Made by a program: the position numbers and the translations under genes. 64,000 bases of DNA, taken from NCBI RefSeq assembly GCF_963675975.1, contig NZ_OY780939.1, positions 2,542,001 through 2,606,000 on the forward strand. The letters are read 5' to 3'. The DNA comes from Halarcobacter sp. (GTDB lineage: Bacteria; Campylobacterota; Campylobacteria; Campylobacterales; Arcobacteraceae). The first letter of the stretch is position 1. Each line of letters opens with the position of its first letter. This document shows, piece after piece, positions 43,962 through 53,311 of the stretch. Below the pieces are notes generated by a model. That model ran no database searches, had not been told where the DNA came from, and saw only the letters and a program-made list of their open reading frames with translations.

Positions 43962-46055
43962 ATGATAGTATCAAATAACAATAACTTATTAAATATATTA
44001 TTACCAAATGAGAATAAAGTTTTAAAAGATGTATTAAAAGATGCAGATGCAAAAACCTTAGAAAGCCTAAATAAAGGCACAACTACCGTTGGAGATATAT
44101 TAAAAAACCTTTTTACAGATTTAAAAACTGGAGACAAGAATCTATCAACAATTGAAAACTTGTTAAAAAACTCAAATCTTTTTAAAGACTTGGCAAACTT
44201 TTCAAAAAATATAAATAATTTACTAAAACAATTAGATGATCCATCTTTACAAAAATATAAACCTTTATTGGAAAATTTCTTAAAAGATATAACAAACCTA
44301 GATTCTAATAGTTTAAAAGAACTAATAAATAGATCTGGTGTATTTTTAGAAGCAAAAGCTTTAGAGCAAACTAAAGGTAATTCAAATTTACCCAAAAATT
44401 TAGAAACTCTACTAAATCAAATAAAAAGTGTATTAAAAGATATCCCAACATTAGAGAGTAAAAACTTATCAAACCTAATAGATAAAATGTTGCAAAATGG
44501 TTCAGCCAATAATACCGCCCAACAATTGGGAAATGATTTAAAAACTTTAATAAATGGCCTACAACAACTATCAAAAGGATTAAATAATACACAATTAAAT
44601 AATCTATTAACTTTAACAAATAATTTAAAAAACATAACTTCAGATGCACAGTTAATAGAATCAAAACTGGAAAATTTTAAAGTTAGTACTCAAAATACAC
44701 CAACACAAACAAGTCAAAATTTGGCAAATACTCAGAATTTAACAAATACACAAAACACAAATACTAATCAAAACTTATCGAATGTTCAAAATACAAATCA
44801 AGCACTTTTACAAACTAAAGAAAATGTATTATCAAAAACCCTTGATACACTTTTTCAATTAAGAGCTGAAATTCAATCAAATAATAATATACCAAATAAA
44901 GATACTCTACTAAAACAGATTGATTCACTTATTCAAACTAAAGACTTATTTACAAAAGATACTGCACAAATTGAAGTAAAAAATTTATTAACTCAACTTA
45001 CAAATCAGATAGAGAATAAAAATCTTACAAATTTAAGTGGAAATATTGAAAAACTTGTAGGGATGTTAAAAAACCAAAGTGATGAGATAACAACTTTAGA
45101 AAATAAAGTTTTACAAAATCAAAATATTCAAGTTGATAAATCAAATCTAACAAACAATATTCAACAAACCCTTTTAAACCTCAAAAATGAACTTTCAAAT
45201 ATTCCAAATAGTGATAATAAAGCTATAAATCAAATAATTGACAGATTATTAAATATTCAAAATCTATTTTCTAAAATTGAAATTCCAGTAGATATAAAAA
45301 ATAGTTTACAAAATAATTTGCCAAACAATTTTCAAAGCAATTTTGCCTCAAATATTAACAACTTAATAGTAAATCTAAAAGAGAGTATTGTTAATCTATC
45401 GTCAAATCCTGAGAATCTAAATCTACACAATACTATTTTTAAAAATATAGAAAAACTAGAAAGTATAAGTCATAATATCTTACAACAAATGCAGTTGCCA
45501 GATAAAAATCTTTCTCAAAATAATCTACAAAATGATATAAAAACTGTACTTTTACAAATGCAAGCCGAATTACAAACAAAAAGTGATCCAACTTCACAAG
45601 ACTTACTCAAAAATGTTGATAGATTAGTTACACAAGTTGAATATCATCAACTTTTATCAATTACATCAAATAGCAATAATGTGTATCTTCCATTTATTTG
45701 GGATATGTTGGATGATGGTACAATCTCAATGAAAAAAATAAATGAAGATAAGTTTTTTTGTGAGATAAATTTATCTTTAAAAGAGTTAGGGCAAACCCAA
45801 TTACTTTTAGCTTTATATGATAAAAATAAAATAGATATAACTGTTTATGTTTCAAAAGAGTATTTTAAAAAAACTTTTAGAGAAAACCTAACAAAATTAA
45901 AACAAGCATTAAATTCAGTAAATTTAGTACCAACAAATATAAATATAATAGATATGAAAAAAAATAAAGAGCAAGAAGAGATCAAAAAAGTTAGTAATAA
46001 TAATCCATATGGACAAAATCAAGGTTTTGATACAGGATTGAATATTAAGGTTTAA
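43962..46055 (+). CDS. fliK: FliK-like flagellar hook-length control protein (N/Q-rich)
   Basis: A 697-residue protein. Residues 1 to about 560 are low-complexity, rich in Asn, Gln, Leu, Lys and Thr, with many helical repeats such as LKNLFTDLKTGDKNL and NTQNLTNTQNTNTNQNL. The last 130 residues are ordered: VYLPFIWDMLDDGTISMKKINEDKFFCEINLSLKELGQTQLLLALYDK, then VYVSKEYFKKTFRENLTKLKQAL, which resembles the C-terminal FliK domain that touches FlhB. FliK is exported and measures hook length. The FlhB-like gene next door supports this. No signal peptide, as expected for type III export. Confidence 0.72.
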   Translation: MIVSNNNNLLNILLPNENKVLKDVLKDADAKTLESLNKGTTTVGDILKNLFTDLKTGDKNLSTIENLLKNSNLFKDLANFSKNINNLLKQLDDPSLQKYKPLLENFLKDITNLDSNSLKELINRSGVFLEAKALEQTKGNSNLPKNLETLLNQIKSVLKDIPTLESKNLSNLIDKMLQNGSANNTAQQLGNDLKTLINGLQQLSKGLNNTQLNNLLTLTNNLKNITSDAQLIESKLENFKVSTQNTPTQTSQNLANTQNLTNTQNTNTNQNLSNVQNTNQALLQTKENVLSKTLDTLFQLRAEIQSNNNIPNKDTLLKQIDSLIQTKDLFTKDTAQIEVKNLLTQLTNQIENKNLTNLSGNIEKLVGMLKNQSDEITTLENKVLQNQNIQVDKSNLTNNIQQTLLNLKNELSNIPNSDNKAINQIIDRLLNIQNLFSKIEIPVDIKNSLQNNLPNNFQSNFASNINNLIVNLKESIVNLSSNPENLNLHNTIFKNIEKLESISHNILQQMQLPDKNLSQNNLQNDIKTVLLQMQAELQTKSDPTSQDLLKNVDRLVTQVEYHQLLSITSNSNNVYLPFIWDMLDDGTISMKKINEDKFFCEINLSLKELGQTQLLLALYDKNKIDITVYVSKEYFKKTFRENLTKLKQALNSVNLVPTNINIIDMKKNKEQEEIKKVSNNNPYGQNQGFDTGLNIKV

Positions 46056-46056
46056 T

Positions 46057-46350
46057 ATGGAAAAAAACAATTTAAAAAAAGCTGTTGCACTTGGTTATGA
46101 TATTGAAACAGATAATGCTCCTAAGGTTGTAGCTAAAGGGACAGGAAGTGTAGCAACAAACATAATAAAAATTGCAGAAGATAATGAAGTTCCTATTAAA
46201 AAAGATGAAGACTTAATAGAACTTTTATCTGCAATAGATATTGATAAAGAGATTCCTGATTCTATGTACAAAGCTGTATCTGAGATATTTGCTTTTATTT
46301 ATGATTTAACTAAAATTGAAAGAAAAAAAAGAGAAGAAACCTTCAAATAA
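46057..46350 (+). CDS. flhX: FlhX-like protein (stand-alone FlhB C-terminal domain)
   Basis: A 97-residue soluble protein matching the piece of FlhB after the NPTH autocleavage site: KKAVALGYDIETDNAPKVVAKG, IIKIAEDNEVPIKKDEDLIELLSAIDIDKEIPDSMYKAVSEIFAFIY. There is no membrane part. In Helicobacter a similar protein, FlhX (HP1575), can replace the cleaved FlhB fragment in the export switch. It begins one base after the FliK-like gene, its expected partner in substrate switching. Confidence 0.85.
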   Translation: MEKNNLKKAVALGYDIETDNAPKVVAKGTGSVATNIIKIAEDNEVPIKKDEDLIELLSAIDIDKEIPDSMYKAVSEIFAFIYDLTKIERKKREETFK

Positions 46351-46412
46351 TATTGATACTTTTATAAGTACAATTATAATATAATCCATAAAAAAATAAG
46401 AACTGGCCATAA

Positions 46413-46853
46413 ATGAGAATCAACAATCTTGATAATCCACTTTTCATAATAACATTCTGTATATTTGTGATACTAAGTAATATAATCTCATCAATTTATT
46501 TTTTTCCTATATTATTTCTAGGTGTACTATTTATGGCATTTTTTGTTTGTTTAAAAAGAAGATATAACTATTCTCTTATGTTTGTAATTATAACTTTTTG
46601 TTTTATTGAATTAAATAATGGATTCAAAATATTTTCATTATCTTTATTAGCTACCTTTGTATATGTATTTATAGCTCCATATATAAAAAGGACATTAAGT
46701 TTTAATTCATTTAATTCATATATTTATATGGCAGTATTTTATTTAGGTATTTATATTATGTGGTCATTAAATAATGATTTAACTCCACAAATAAACTACA
46801 CTTTATTGGTAAACTTAGTTATTGATTTCATAATATTTGGAGTGTTTATTTGA
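46413..46853 (+). CDS. MreD-like small membrane protein
   Basis: A 146-residue protein with about five membrane helices (LFIITFCIFVILSNIISSIYFFP, ILFLGVLFMAFFVCL, YSLMFVIITFCFIEL, LSLLATFVYVFIAPY, LLVNLVIDFIIFGVFI). Size, topology and position right before PBP2 (four-base overlap at the TTG start) fit MreD of the rod-shape complex, but similarity in sequence is weak. It would connect PBP2/RodA to the cell-shape machinery. Confidence 0.55.
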   Translation: MRINNLDNPLFIITFCIFVILSNIISSIYFFPILFLGVLFMAFFVCLKRRYNYSLMFVIITFCFIELNNGFKIFSLSLLATFVYVFIAPYIKRTLSFNSFNSYIYMAVFYLGIYIMWSLNNDLTPQINYTLLVNLVIDFIIFGVFI

Positions 46854-48622
46854 AAAGATTAAACTTAATATTTATAATTATCTTTATCATACTAATTACA
46901 CTTCTATCAAGAGTTTATTTTTTAAGTATCAAATCAAATACTTATTATGAAGAGTTATCAAAAAGAAACTACATAAAAAAGATATATAAAGTTCCTAATA
47001 GAGGAATAATCAAAGATAGAAATGGTGTACCTTTAGCTATGAATAAATTGGGTTTTTCAATAAATATCAGACCCCATTTAAGATCATATAAGAAAAAACA
47101 TATTTTAGATGAACTTGTTACTTTAATAAACGAAAACTTTCCCAAATATTCAAAAGAGAGTTTATATAAAGAGTATAAAAAATTAGATTCTAATTATAAA
47201 CATGATTTTGTAAAAATTGTTGAGTTTATTCCTTATGAAGAGTTTTTTGATAAATATACCCTGTTTAATTCAAATGATGATATTGAAATAAAATCAGAAG
47301 TAAAAAGAGTTTATCCAGAAGGAAGAAACGCTTCGCATATTATTGGGTATGTAGGAAGAGCTTCAAAAATAGATATACAAAATAATGAATTTTCAAAACA
47401 TAGTGGAATTATTGGTAAAAATGGTTTAGAAAAATACTACAACAAAGAGTTGCAAGGGAAACTTGGAGAAAAAACAGTAAAAGTTAATGCTTTAAATAAA
47501 GAGATTGAAGTATTAGCTGAAAAAGATCCTTCATCTGATAATGATTTAACAATCTCTGTTGATATTGAACTACAAAAATATATTCAAGAGATATTTGGAG
47601 ATGATAGTGGAGCAATAATTGTAATGGATGCAAGAAATGGTGAATTGTTATCTGCTGGATCATATCCTGAGTTTGATAATAACATTTTTGTTGACGGTAT
47701 ATCAATTGATGCTTGGAATGAGATGAAAAACGATTTTAACCATCCTTTTACCAATAAACTTATAAATGGGCTTTATCCTCCTGGTTCGGTTATGAAAATG
47801 GGAATAGCCTTATCTTTTCTTGATAATGGGATAAAACCTGATTATGAGATTTATGATAATGGTTTTATCCAAATAGGAAATAGAAAATTTAGGGACTGGA
47901 AACCTACAGGTCATGGAAAAGTTGGGTTTGTAAAAGCTATAAAAGAGAGTTGTGATACTTTTTTTTACAAAGGAAGTCTTCTTGTGGGGATTAATAAAAT
48001 CTCTAAATCATTAAGAAGTTATGGAATAGGAGAAGAAACAGGAGTTGATTTAGAAAATGAATTCTATGCCACAAATCCAAATAAAGATTGGAAAGAAAAA
48101 AAATATAATCAACCTTGGTATATAGGTGACACAATAAATGCTTCAATAGGTCAAGGTTATATGACTGTTACACCAATGCAAATTGCTAGATACACAGCTT
48201 TTCTAGCAACAGGAAAGCTACCTAAACCACACTTTTCAAAACTAAATTATGAAGAGCCTAAAGAGATTGAATATAATAAAGATTCAATGAAACTAATAAG
48301 ACAAGGTATGTATGAAGTAATGAATCGGCCAAAAGGTACAGCCTACTACCATGTAAGAGAATCAAATATCCCTTTAGCTGGTAAAACAGGTACAGCACAA
48401 GTTGTTACAATCCCACAATCTGAAAAAGTTAGAATGAAAGAGAGTGAACTTAAATATTACCATAGGTCTCATGCATGGCTAACAACTTACGGACCATATA
48501 AAAATCCCCAATATGTAGTAACAGTTCTAGTTGAACATGGTGGTCATGGTGGTAGTGCAGCAGGTCATGTAGTAAGTAAAATATATAATAAATTAGAAGA
48601 GTTAGGTTATATTAAAAATTAA
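46850..48622 (+). CDS. mrdA: Penicillin-binding protein 2 (elongation transpeptidase)
   Basis: A 590-residue class B PBP. N-terminal anchor LNLIFIIIFIILITLLSRVYF, then PNRGIIKDRNGVPLAMN of the dimerisation domain. In the transpeptidase domain the catalytic motif is PPGSVMK (Ser in SVMK), SCDTF is the SxN-type motif (here SCD) and KTGTAQ is the third motif. It cross-links side-wall peptidoglycan with RodA. The start is TTG at 46850, inside the end of the MreD-like gene. SCD in place of SxN is usual for PBP2-type enzymes. Confidence 0.94.
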   Translation: MKRLNLIFIIIFIILITLLSRVYFLSIKSNTYYEELSKRNYIKKIYKVPNRGIIKDRNGVPLAMNKLGFSINIRPHLRSYKKKHILDELVTLINENFPKYSKESLYKEYKKLDSNYKHDFVKIVEFIPYEEFFDKYTLFNSNDDIEIKSEVKRVYPEGRNASHIIGYVGRASKIDIQNNEFSKHSGIIGKNGLEKYYNKELQGKLGEKTVKVNALNKEIEVLAEKDPSSDNDLTISVDIELQKYIQEIFGDDSGAIIVMDARNGELLSAGSYPEFDNNIFVDGISIDAWNEMKNDFNHPFTNKLINGLYPPGSVMKMGIALSFLDNGIKPDYEIYDNGFIQIGNRKFRDWKPTGHGKVGFVKAIKESCDTFFYKGSLLVGINKISKSLRSYGIGEETGVDLENEFYATNPNKDWKEKKYNQPWYIGDTINASIGQGYMTVTPMQIARYTAFLATGKLPKPHFSKLNYEEPKEIEYNKDSMKLIRQGMYEVMNRPKGTAYYHVRESNIPLAGKTGTAQVVTIPQSEKVRMKESELKYYHRSHAWLTTYGPYKNPQYVVTVLVEHGGHGGSAAGHVVSKIYNKLEELGYIKN

Positions 48623-49491
48623 ATAACTCTTCTATCATATAGTTTTAATAAAAATATACTAAAAATAATCGCTGCAATAACTCTAAATACAACTATTATA
48701 TATAGATTTGCATTGAAAATCACAAAAAGCAAAGTATCTTCAATAATAGCATGACAAATCATTAAAAAAGTTCCTATAAAAAAGATATCTCTTTTAGTTA
48801 AACTACTACTTTTAGCTTCTTTAATTAAAATTCCTGCCCCATAAGTTATACCTAAAATAACACCAACAAAAATTGAAAAATTTCTAGATAAGTTTTTTTC
48901 AAATTTTTTAATAAATGCCCTACTTTTAACATAATCCATAAAAAGGATAATTAAAGAGATTAAAATTATAATTTCTATAGTTAATTTAATTGAACCTATC
49001 AAAGATTTTACTAATACATCTAATAGATTTACATACTCTTTTTTCTCAACTATTGCATTTGAAACATCACTATTAAATAGTTCATTTGGTAAAAATGTAA
49101 CTAAAAATGCCACAATAACTCCACCAATAACTCTTAATAAAATAGAATAGCCATTTGGTAAACCTATTTTTTTCATAACAGCAGTTTCAACAATCAAGGA
49201 ATGACAGATTCCTAAAAATACACCTAAAATTGTCCACTCTTTTGCAGTTAAATCCAAAGGAGCTGCAAAAGCAATTGCTGCATATAGATTTAAAAAAACT
49301 CCACTTAAGATACTTAGTGCTGCTTCTTTAGGTAAATCTAAAAAAGTTGTTAATGGTTCTACTAAAAATGAAATATATGACAAAATATTGTAATAATATA
49401 AAACTTCTGCAAATATATAAATTGGGATAACTAATTTTATAATAATCCAAGCACTTCTAAGAGAAGAGTTTAAACTCTGTTTATAATCCAT
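48619..49491 (-). CDS. Double gate-domain (nucleoside-recognition) membrane protein
   Basis: A 290-residue polytopic protein with two gate repeats. The first (about 60-110) has AALSILSGVFLNLYAAIAFAAPL and GVFLGICHSLIVETAVMKKIG; the second has FIGTFLMICHAIIEDTLLFVIFNAN. The repeated CHxxxE motif is notable. Gate domains also occur in FeoB and concentrative nucleoside transporters, and in SpmA/SpmB-like proteins. Function is therefore probably ion or small-molecule transport, substrate unknown. It converges with mrdA by a four-base overlap. Confidence 0.8.
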   Translation of the reverse strand: MDYKQSLNSSLRSAWIIIKLVIPIYIFAEVLYYYNILSYISFLVEPLTTFLDLPKEAALSILSGVFLNLYAAIAFAAPLDLTAKEWTILGVFLGICHSLIVETAVMKKIGLPNGYSILLRVIGGVIVAFLVTFLPNELFNSDVSNAIVEKKEYVNLLDVLVKSLIGSIKLTIEIIILISLIILFMDYVKSRAFIKKFEKNLSRNFSIFVGVILGITYGAGILIKEAKSSSLTKRDIFFIGTFLMICHAIIEDTLLFVIFNANLYIIVVFRVIAAIIFSIFLLKLYDRRVI

Positions 49492-49574
49492 TGCGTTCCT
49501 TAAAAAAAAGCGGCATTATAGCATATTAATAATATTTTTGATATTATTCACCCAAGTTTAGCTAAGGACTATAG

Positions 49575-50306
49575 TTGAGAATAATCATTACATTATTAAT
49601 TTTTACAATTTCATTATTTGCAGCAGAAGAGCAAGTGCCCGTAATCAACCTTTCAGTGGCTGCCTTAGAAGAACCTGCACAGTTTGTAAGAACAATAAAT
49701 ATAGCTATAATACTTATACTTTTAGTACTAGCCCCTACTCTTCTTTTGATGATTACAAGTTTCACAAGACTTATAATTGTATTTTCATTATTAAGACAAG
49801 CTATGGGTTTACAAACTACACCTCCAAATCAAATTATTATCTCTTTATCTCTTATACTTACAATTTTTATTATGGAACCTTATGCAAAAAAATCATGGGA
49901 TGATGCTGTAAAACCATATATGGATGAAACAATTGGATATGAAGTTGCTTTTGAAAGAGGAATTAAACCCTTTAAAGAGTTTATGATAAAAAACACAAGA
50001 GAAAAAGATTTAGCACTTTTTTATAGAATTAAAAACGAAGAAAACCCTAAAAATATTGATGCTGTGCCATTAACTTTATTAATGCCTGCATTTATTGTAA
50101 GTGAATTAAAAACTGCATTTGAGATTGGATTTTTAATCTTTTTACCATTTTTAGTAATTGATATTATTGTTGCTTCAATTCTAATGTCTTTAGGTATGAT
50201 GATGCTACCACCTGTAATGATATCCTTGCCTATTAAAATCATCTTTTTTATTGTAATTGATGGTTGGGCTTTAATAATAGGAAATCTGGCCCAATCCTTT
50301 AAATAA
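49575..50306 (+). CDS. fliP: Flagellar type III export protein FliP
   Basis: A 243-residue export-gate membrane protein. Signal peptide (ITLLIFTISLFA), then the family pattern LLVLAPTLLLMITSFTRLIIVFSLLRQAMGLQTTPPNQII, the periplasmic loop, and PLTLLMPAFIVSELKTAFEIGFLIFLPFLVIDIIVASILMSLGMMMLPP. FliP forms the core of the flagellar export channel with FliQ and FliR. The start is TTG at 49575, with AAGGA upstream. It is not in a large fli operon here. Confidence 0.96.
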   Translation: MRIIITLLIFTISLFAAEEQVPVINLSVAALEEPAQFVRTINIAIILILLVLAPTLLLMITSFTRLIIVFSLLRQAMGLQTTPPNQIIISLSLILTIFIMEPYAKKSWDDAVKPYMDETIGYEVAFERGIKPFKEFMIKNTREKDLALFYRIKNEENPKNIDAVPLTLLMPAFIVSELKTAFEIGFLIFLPFLVIDIIVASILMSLGMMMLPPVMISLPIKIIFFIVIDGWALIIGNLAQSFK

Positions 50307-50326
50307 CTTGATTTAAAAAGGGATTG
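50292..50326. terminator. Possible bidirectional terminator after fliP
   Basis: CAATCCTTTAAAT pairs with ATTTAAA...GGGATTG, with a three-base bulge and a six-base loop. It covers the ends of fliP and of the convergent small lipoprotein gene. Confidence 0.5.
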
Positions 50327-50492
50327 AAGTATCTATGGCGTCTCCTGTAGTAGATATTGAATCACCTACAACATCAGGGGTAACAACATTTACAACTGCC
50401 CCAGTTACTCTAAAAGGTAAAGCTACAGCATCTCCTACTACACATCCATTTAATATTAGAGCAATTATCATTCCTAATATATATTTACACAT
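50313..50492 (-). CDS. Small lipoprotein (59 aa)
   Basis: A short gene reading MCKYILGMIIALILNGC, a signal peptide with a lipobox (ILNGC, Cys17), then VVGDAVALPFRVTGAVVNVV and a mature end DVVGDSISTTGDAIDTSIPF. The mature peptide is about 43 residues, with small and acidic residues. AAAGGAATTATAT precedes the ATG at 50492. From memory similar tiny lipoproteins with GDAVALPF-like sequence are grouped as DUF6726; this should be checked. Function unknown. It converges with fliP. Confidence 0.72.
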   Translation of the reverse strand: MCKYILGMIIALILNGCVVGDAVALPFRVTGAVVNVVTPDVVGDSISTTGDAIDTSIPF

Positions 50493-50713
50493 ATAATTCC
50501 TTTAAAAAAAAGGATTGTATCTAAACAATCTTAATTGATATTTCAGTATAAAATACAAACAAAGATAATATCAAATCAATAACATAAATATACCTTATAA
50601 AAACTAAAAAAATAAAAAGAATTAAAATTATTTATTAAAAAAATTAAACTTTTATTCATACTTTTAAAGATATAATAATAACGTAAAATCCAACTTTAAA
50701 GGCAAAAAACTAC

Positions 50714-52699
50714 ATGTCAAAATTATCCATAAAAAAATTATTAATATTTACTGCTAGTGTACTAGTACTTATTTATATAATCAATTTATCTGTTGTAATC
50801 AAAAAAATATATGAAATGGACGAAACAATCCACGAACAACAAGATGAAATCGTGACACAAATCACTAACTTTTTTGTATTACAAAGAAATGTAATACAAG
50901 TACAACAATGGCTTACAGATATATCTGCAACACGTGCATATGAGGGCTATGATGATGGATTTGTTGAAGCTGAAAAATATTATAAGCATGGTTTGGCAAC
51001 TTTGGACAAACTTTTAAAAGAGCATAAAGAGTTTGGTGAACCAGAGATGATAGAAAGTTTAAAACAATTTAAAAATGATTTCACTTCATTTTATAAAATT
51101 GGAGTAGATATGGCTAATGCTTATATCAAATTTGGACCAGAAGAAGGTAATAAAATGATGGAAAAGTTAGATCCATTTGCTGAAAAACTATCTTCTAAAC
51201 TTGATATGTGGATAAATGAACATTTAAAAGAAAATGAATTAAAAACACAAGAGATGTATGATTCATTATTTGAGACAGAGTCAGGGACTATTATTACAGG
51301 AATTATCATTGCTGTTTTTATTATAGTAATGTTTTATCTTCTTATTTCAAAAATTTCTGTTTCATTAAATAAATTACAAGAAGGACTTAATGATTTCTTT
51401 AAGTATTTAAATAAAGAAACAAATGAAGTTACTCTTTTAGAAGATAAAAATGATGATGAAATCTCAACAATGGCAAAAGTTATTAATCATAATATTATAA
51501 GAACTCAAAAAAATATAGAAGAAGATAAAAAATTCTTACAAGAAGTATCAAATATGGTTGAAGAGATAAAAAAAGGTTATTTATTTAATAGATTTGAAAA
51601 TAAAGTTGAAAATGAAAGCTTAGAAGCATTAAGAAAAAGTTTTAATGAAATGTTAGAAAATCTTCAAGGTAATATTGCAGGAAGTACAAATAAAATCTTA
51701 AATGTTTTATTAAGTTTTGGAGAACTAAATTTTAAAGACCAAGTAAAAGATGATAATGGGAAAATTGCTGTAGCTCTTAGAGAAGTAGCGGAACTTATAA
51801 CTCATATGCTAGTTGAAAGTAAAGCTACAGGATTAACTTTAGAACAGAGTGCAAAACTTTTATTAGATAATGTTGATATATTAAGTTTATCATCAAATGA
51901 TGCAGCTTCAAGATTAGAAGAAACAGCTGCAGCTTTAGAAGAAATTTCTTCAAATATTACTAGTAATACAAATAATATAATTACAATGGCTAGTTATGCC
52001 AATGAGTTAACAACATCTGCAAATGAAGGAAATACATTAGCAAATGAAACAACTGAATCAATGGATAAGATAAATGAACAAGTAAATGCTATTAGTGATG
52101 CTATTAGTGTAATTGATCAAATTGCATTTCAAACAAACATCCTTTCTCTTAATGCAGCTGTAGAAGCTGCAACTGCAGGAGAAGCTGGAAAAGGTTTTGC
52201 TGTTGTTGCTCAAGAAGTAAGAAACTTAGCTGCAAGATCTGCTGAAGCTGCAAGAGAGATAAAAGATTTAGTTGAAAATGCAACAACTAAAGCCAATGAT
52301 GGAAAAGAGATAGCTACTAGGATGATTCATGGCTATAGTGACTTAAAAAATAATATTTCAAAAACACTTGATTTAATTAAAGACATAGAAAGTGCATCAA
52401 AAGAGCAACAATCAGGTATTGAACAAATTAATAGTGCAATTAATAGCTTAGACAAACAAACCCAAGAAAATGCAAGTATTGCAATGCAAACAAAAGATAT
52501 AGCTGTACAAACAGAAAATATAGCAAAAGAGATATTAATTGATGCAGATAAAAAAGAGTTCGTTGGTAAAGAGGAAGTAAAAGCTAGAACACTTACAAAA
52601 AACACTACAAATAATGTAGCAAAAAAAATAGAAAAGAATCAAGATTCTAAAACAATAAAAGCTACTAAATCAAATGATGATGAATGGGAAAATTTTTAA
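50714..52699 (+). CDS. Methyl-accepting chemotaxis protein
   Basis: A 661-residue chemoreceptor. TM1 at about 8-28, a periplasmic helical sensor of about 165 residues (29-192), TM2 at about 193-212 ([21 protein letters not shown]), a HAMP-like linker and a long cytoplasmic coiled coil with the conserved tip [20 protein letters not shown] and [22 protein letters not shown]. The last residues are DDEWENF, similar to the NWETF pentapeptide that docks CheR/CheB. The ligand is unknown. Single gene with its own terminator. Confidence 0.95.
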   Translation: MSKLSIKKLLIFTASVLVLIYIINLSVVIKKIYEMDETIHEQQDEIVTQITNFFVLQRNVIQVQQWLTDISATRAYEGYDDGFVEAEKYYKHGLATLDKLLKEHKEFGEPEMIESLKQFKNDFTSFYKIGVDMANAYIKFGPEEGNKMMEKLDPFAEKLSSKLDMWINEHLKENELKTQEMYDSLFETESGTIITGIIIAVFIIVMFYLLISKISVSLNKLQEGLNDFFKYLNKETNEVTLLEDKNDDEISTMAKVINHNIIRTQKNIEEDKKFLQEVSNMVEEIKKGYLFNRFENKVENESLEALRKSFNEMLENLQGNIAGSTNKILNVLLSFGELNFKDQVKDDNGKIAVALREVAELITHMLVESKATGLTLEQSAKLLLDNVDILSLSSNDAASRLEETAAALEEISSNITSNTNNIITMASYANELTTSANEGNTLANETTESMDKINEQVNAISDAISVIDQIAFQTNILSLNAAVEAATAGEAGKGFAVVAQEVRNLAARSAEAAREIKDLVENATTKANDGKEIATRMIHGYSDLKNNISKTLDLIKDIESASKEQQSGIEQINSAINSLDKQTQENASIAMQTKDIAVQTENIAKEILIDADKKEFVGKEEVKARTLTKNTTNNVAKKIEKNQDSKTIKATKSNDDEWENF

Positions 52700-52700
52700 T

Positions 52701-52724
52701 AGACTGATTCTTTTGAATCAGTCT
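52701..52724. terminator. Bidirectional terminator after the chemoreceptor gene
   Basis: AGACTGATTC and GAATCAGTCT enclose a TTTT loop, two bases after the chemoreceptor stop and overlapping the end of the convergent cupin gene. Confidence 0.8.
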
Positions 52725-53068
52725 ATAAATTCTATCTCATCATCTTTTGTTGTAATCATGCATAAAAACTCATAATCTTGATTATAACAGGCTTCATAAA
52801 AATGCTCTACACCAGCAGGAATATATAAAAAATCACCTTTTTTTGCATGATACTCTTTATCTCCTATTAAAACCTTTGCTTCGCCACTTAATACAAATTG
52901 TTGATGTTGAATCTTATTTTTATGATTTGGCATAAATCCACCATCTGATAAAACTATTCTTCTAACTATAAAATCCTTATCCTCTTTGGGAGTAAGAACT
53001 GAGATATTTGCACCTTTTGTTTTTGGTATTTCAGTTGATGCAAAATTATCTGAACAATTACAATACAT
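52718..53068 (-). CDS. Cupin-domain protein
   Basis: A 116-residue single-domain cupin: GGFMPNHKNKIQHQQFVLSGEAKVLIGDKEYHAKKGDFLYIPAGVEHFYEA covers motif 1 (H-x-H-type with His and Gln) and motif 2 (PAGVEH). Metal ligands are probably His in NHKNKIQHQQ and His in GVEHF. An N-terminal CNCSDN segment carries two Cys. Such proteins are small metal-binding enzymes or sensors; no substrate is recognised. It is a single gene. Confidence 0.85.
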   Translation of the reverse strand: MYCNCSDNFASTEIPKTKGANISVLTPKEDKDFIVRRIVLSDGGFMPNHKNKIQHQQFVLSGEAKVLIGDKEYHAKKGDFLYIPAGVEHFYEACYNQDYEFLCMITTKDDEIEFID

Positions 53069-53140
53069 ATAAATCCTTTAAATAAATTGCATTATTATAT
53101 CTTTTTTTATAAAATAGAAAAATAGAAAAGTGAGTAATAA

Positions 53141-53242
53141 ATGGAAAATATCATAAATGAGGCAATATCTTTTACAGTAATAGTTTTTGTAGTGTTACTT
53201 TTAGCCTACTTAACTAAAAAAAAGGAAGATAATATAAATTAA
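53141..53242 (+). CDS. Small membrane peptide (33 aa)
   Basis: A short frame reading MENIINEAISFTVIVFVV, continuing LLLAYLTKKKEDNIN. It has one clear membrane helix of about 17 residues with an acidic N terminus and a Lys-rich C terminus. A weak AAAAGTGAG ribosome site is present. No family recognised; it could be a small subunit of a membrane complex or a regulator. It precedes the efflux operon by 70 bases in the same direction. Confidence 0.45.
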   Translation: MENIINEAISFTVIVFVVLLLAYLTKKKEDNIN

Positions 53243-53311
53243 TAATTCTTTTATTAGAAAAATTAAATATTTTTTTGTATAATCCCATATAAAAAGACCA
53301 TAGGATGGGCG

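Noticed and set aside
43955-44664. Minus-strand frames of 146, 97 and 72 codons within the FliK-like gene
   Set aside because: The low-complexity Asn/Gln/Leu code gives long stop-free shadows on the other strand; they have no start signals and no family look.
44700-44800. Possible short tandem DNA repeat (CAAAATAC/AATAC-like units)
   Set aside because: The units are irregular and follow Asn-Thr-Gln codons; it is protein low complexity and not a CRISPR or satellite array.
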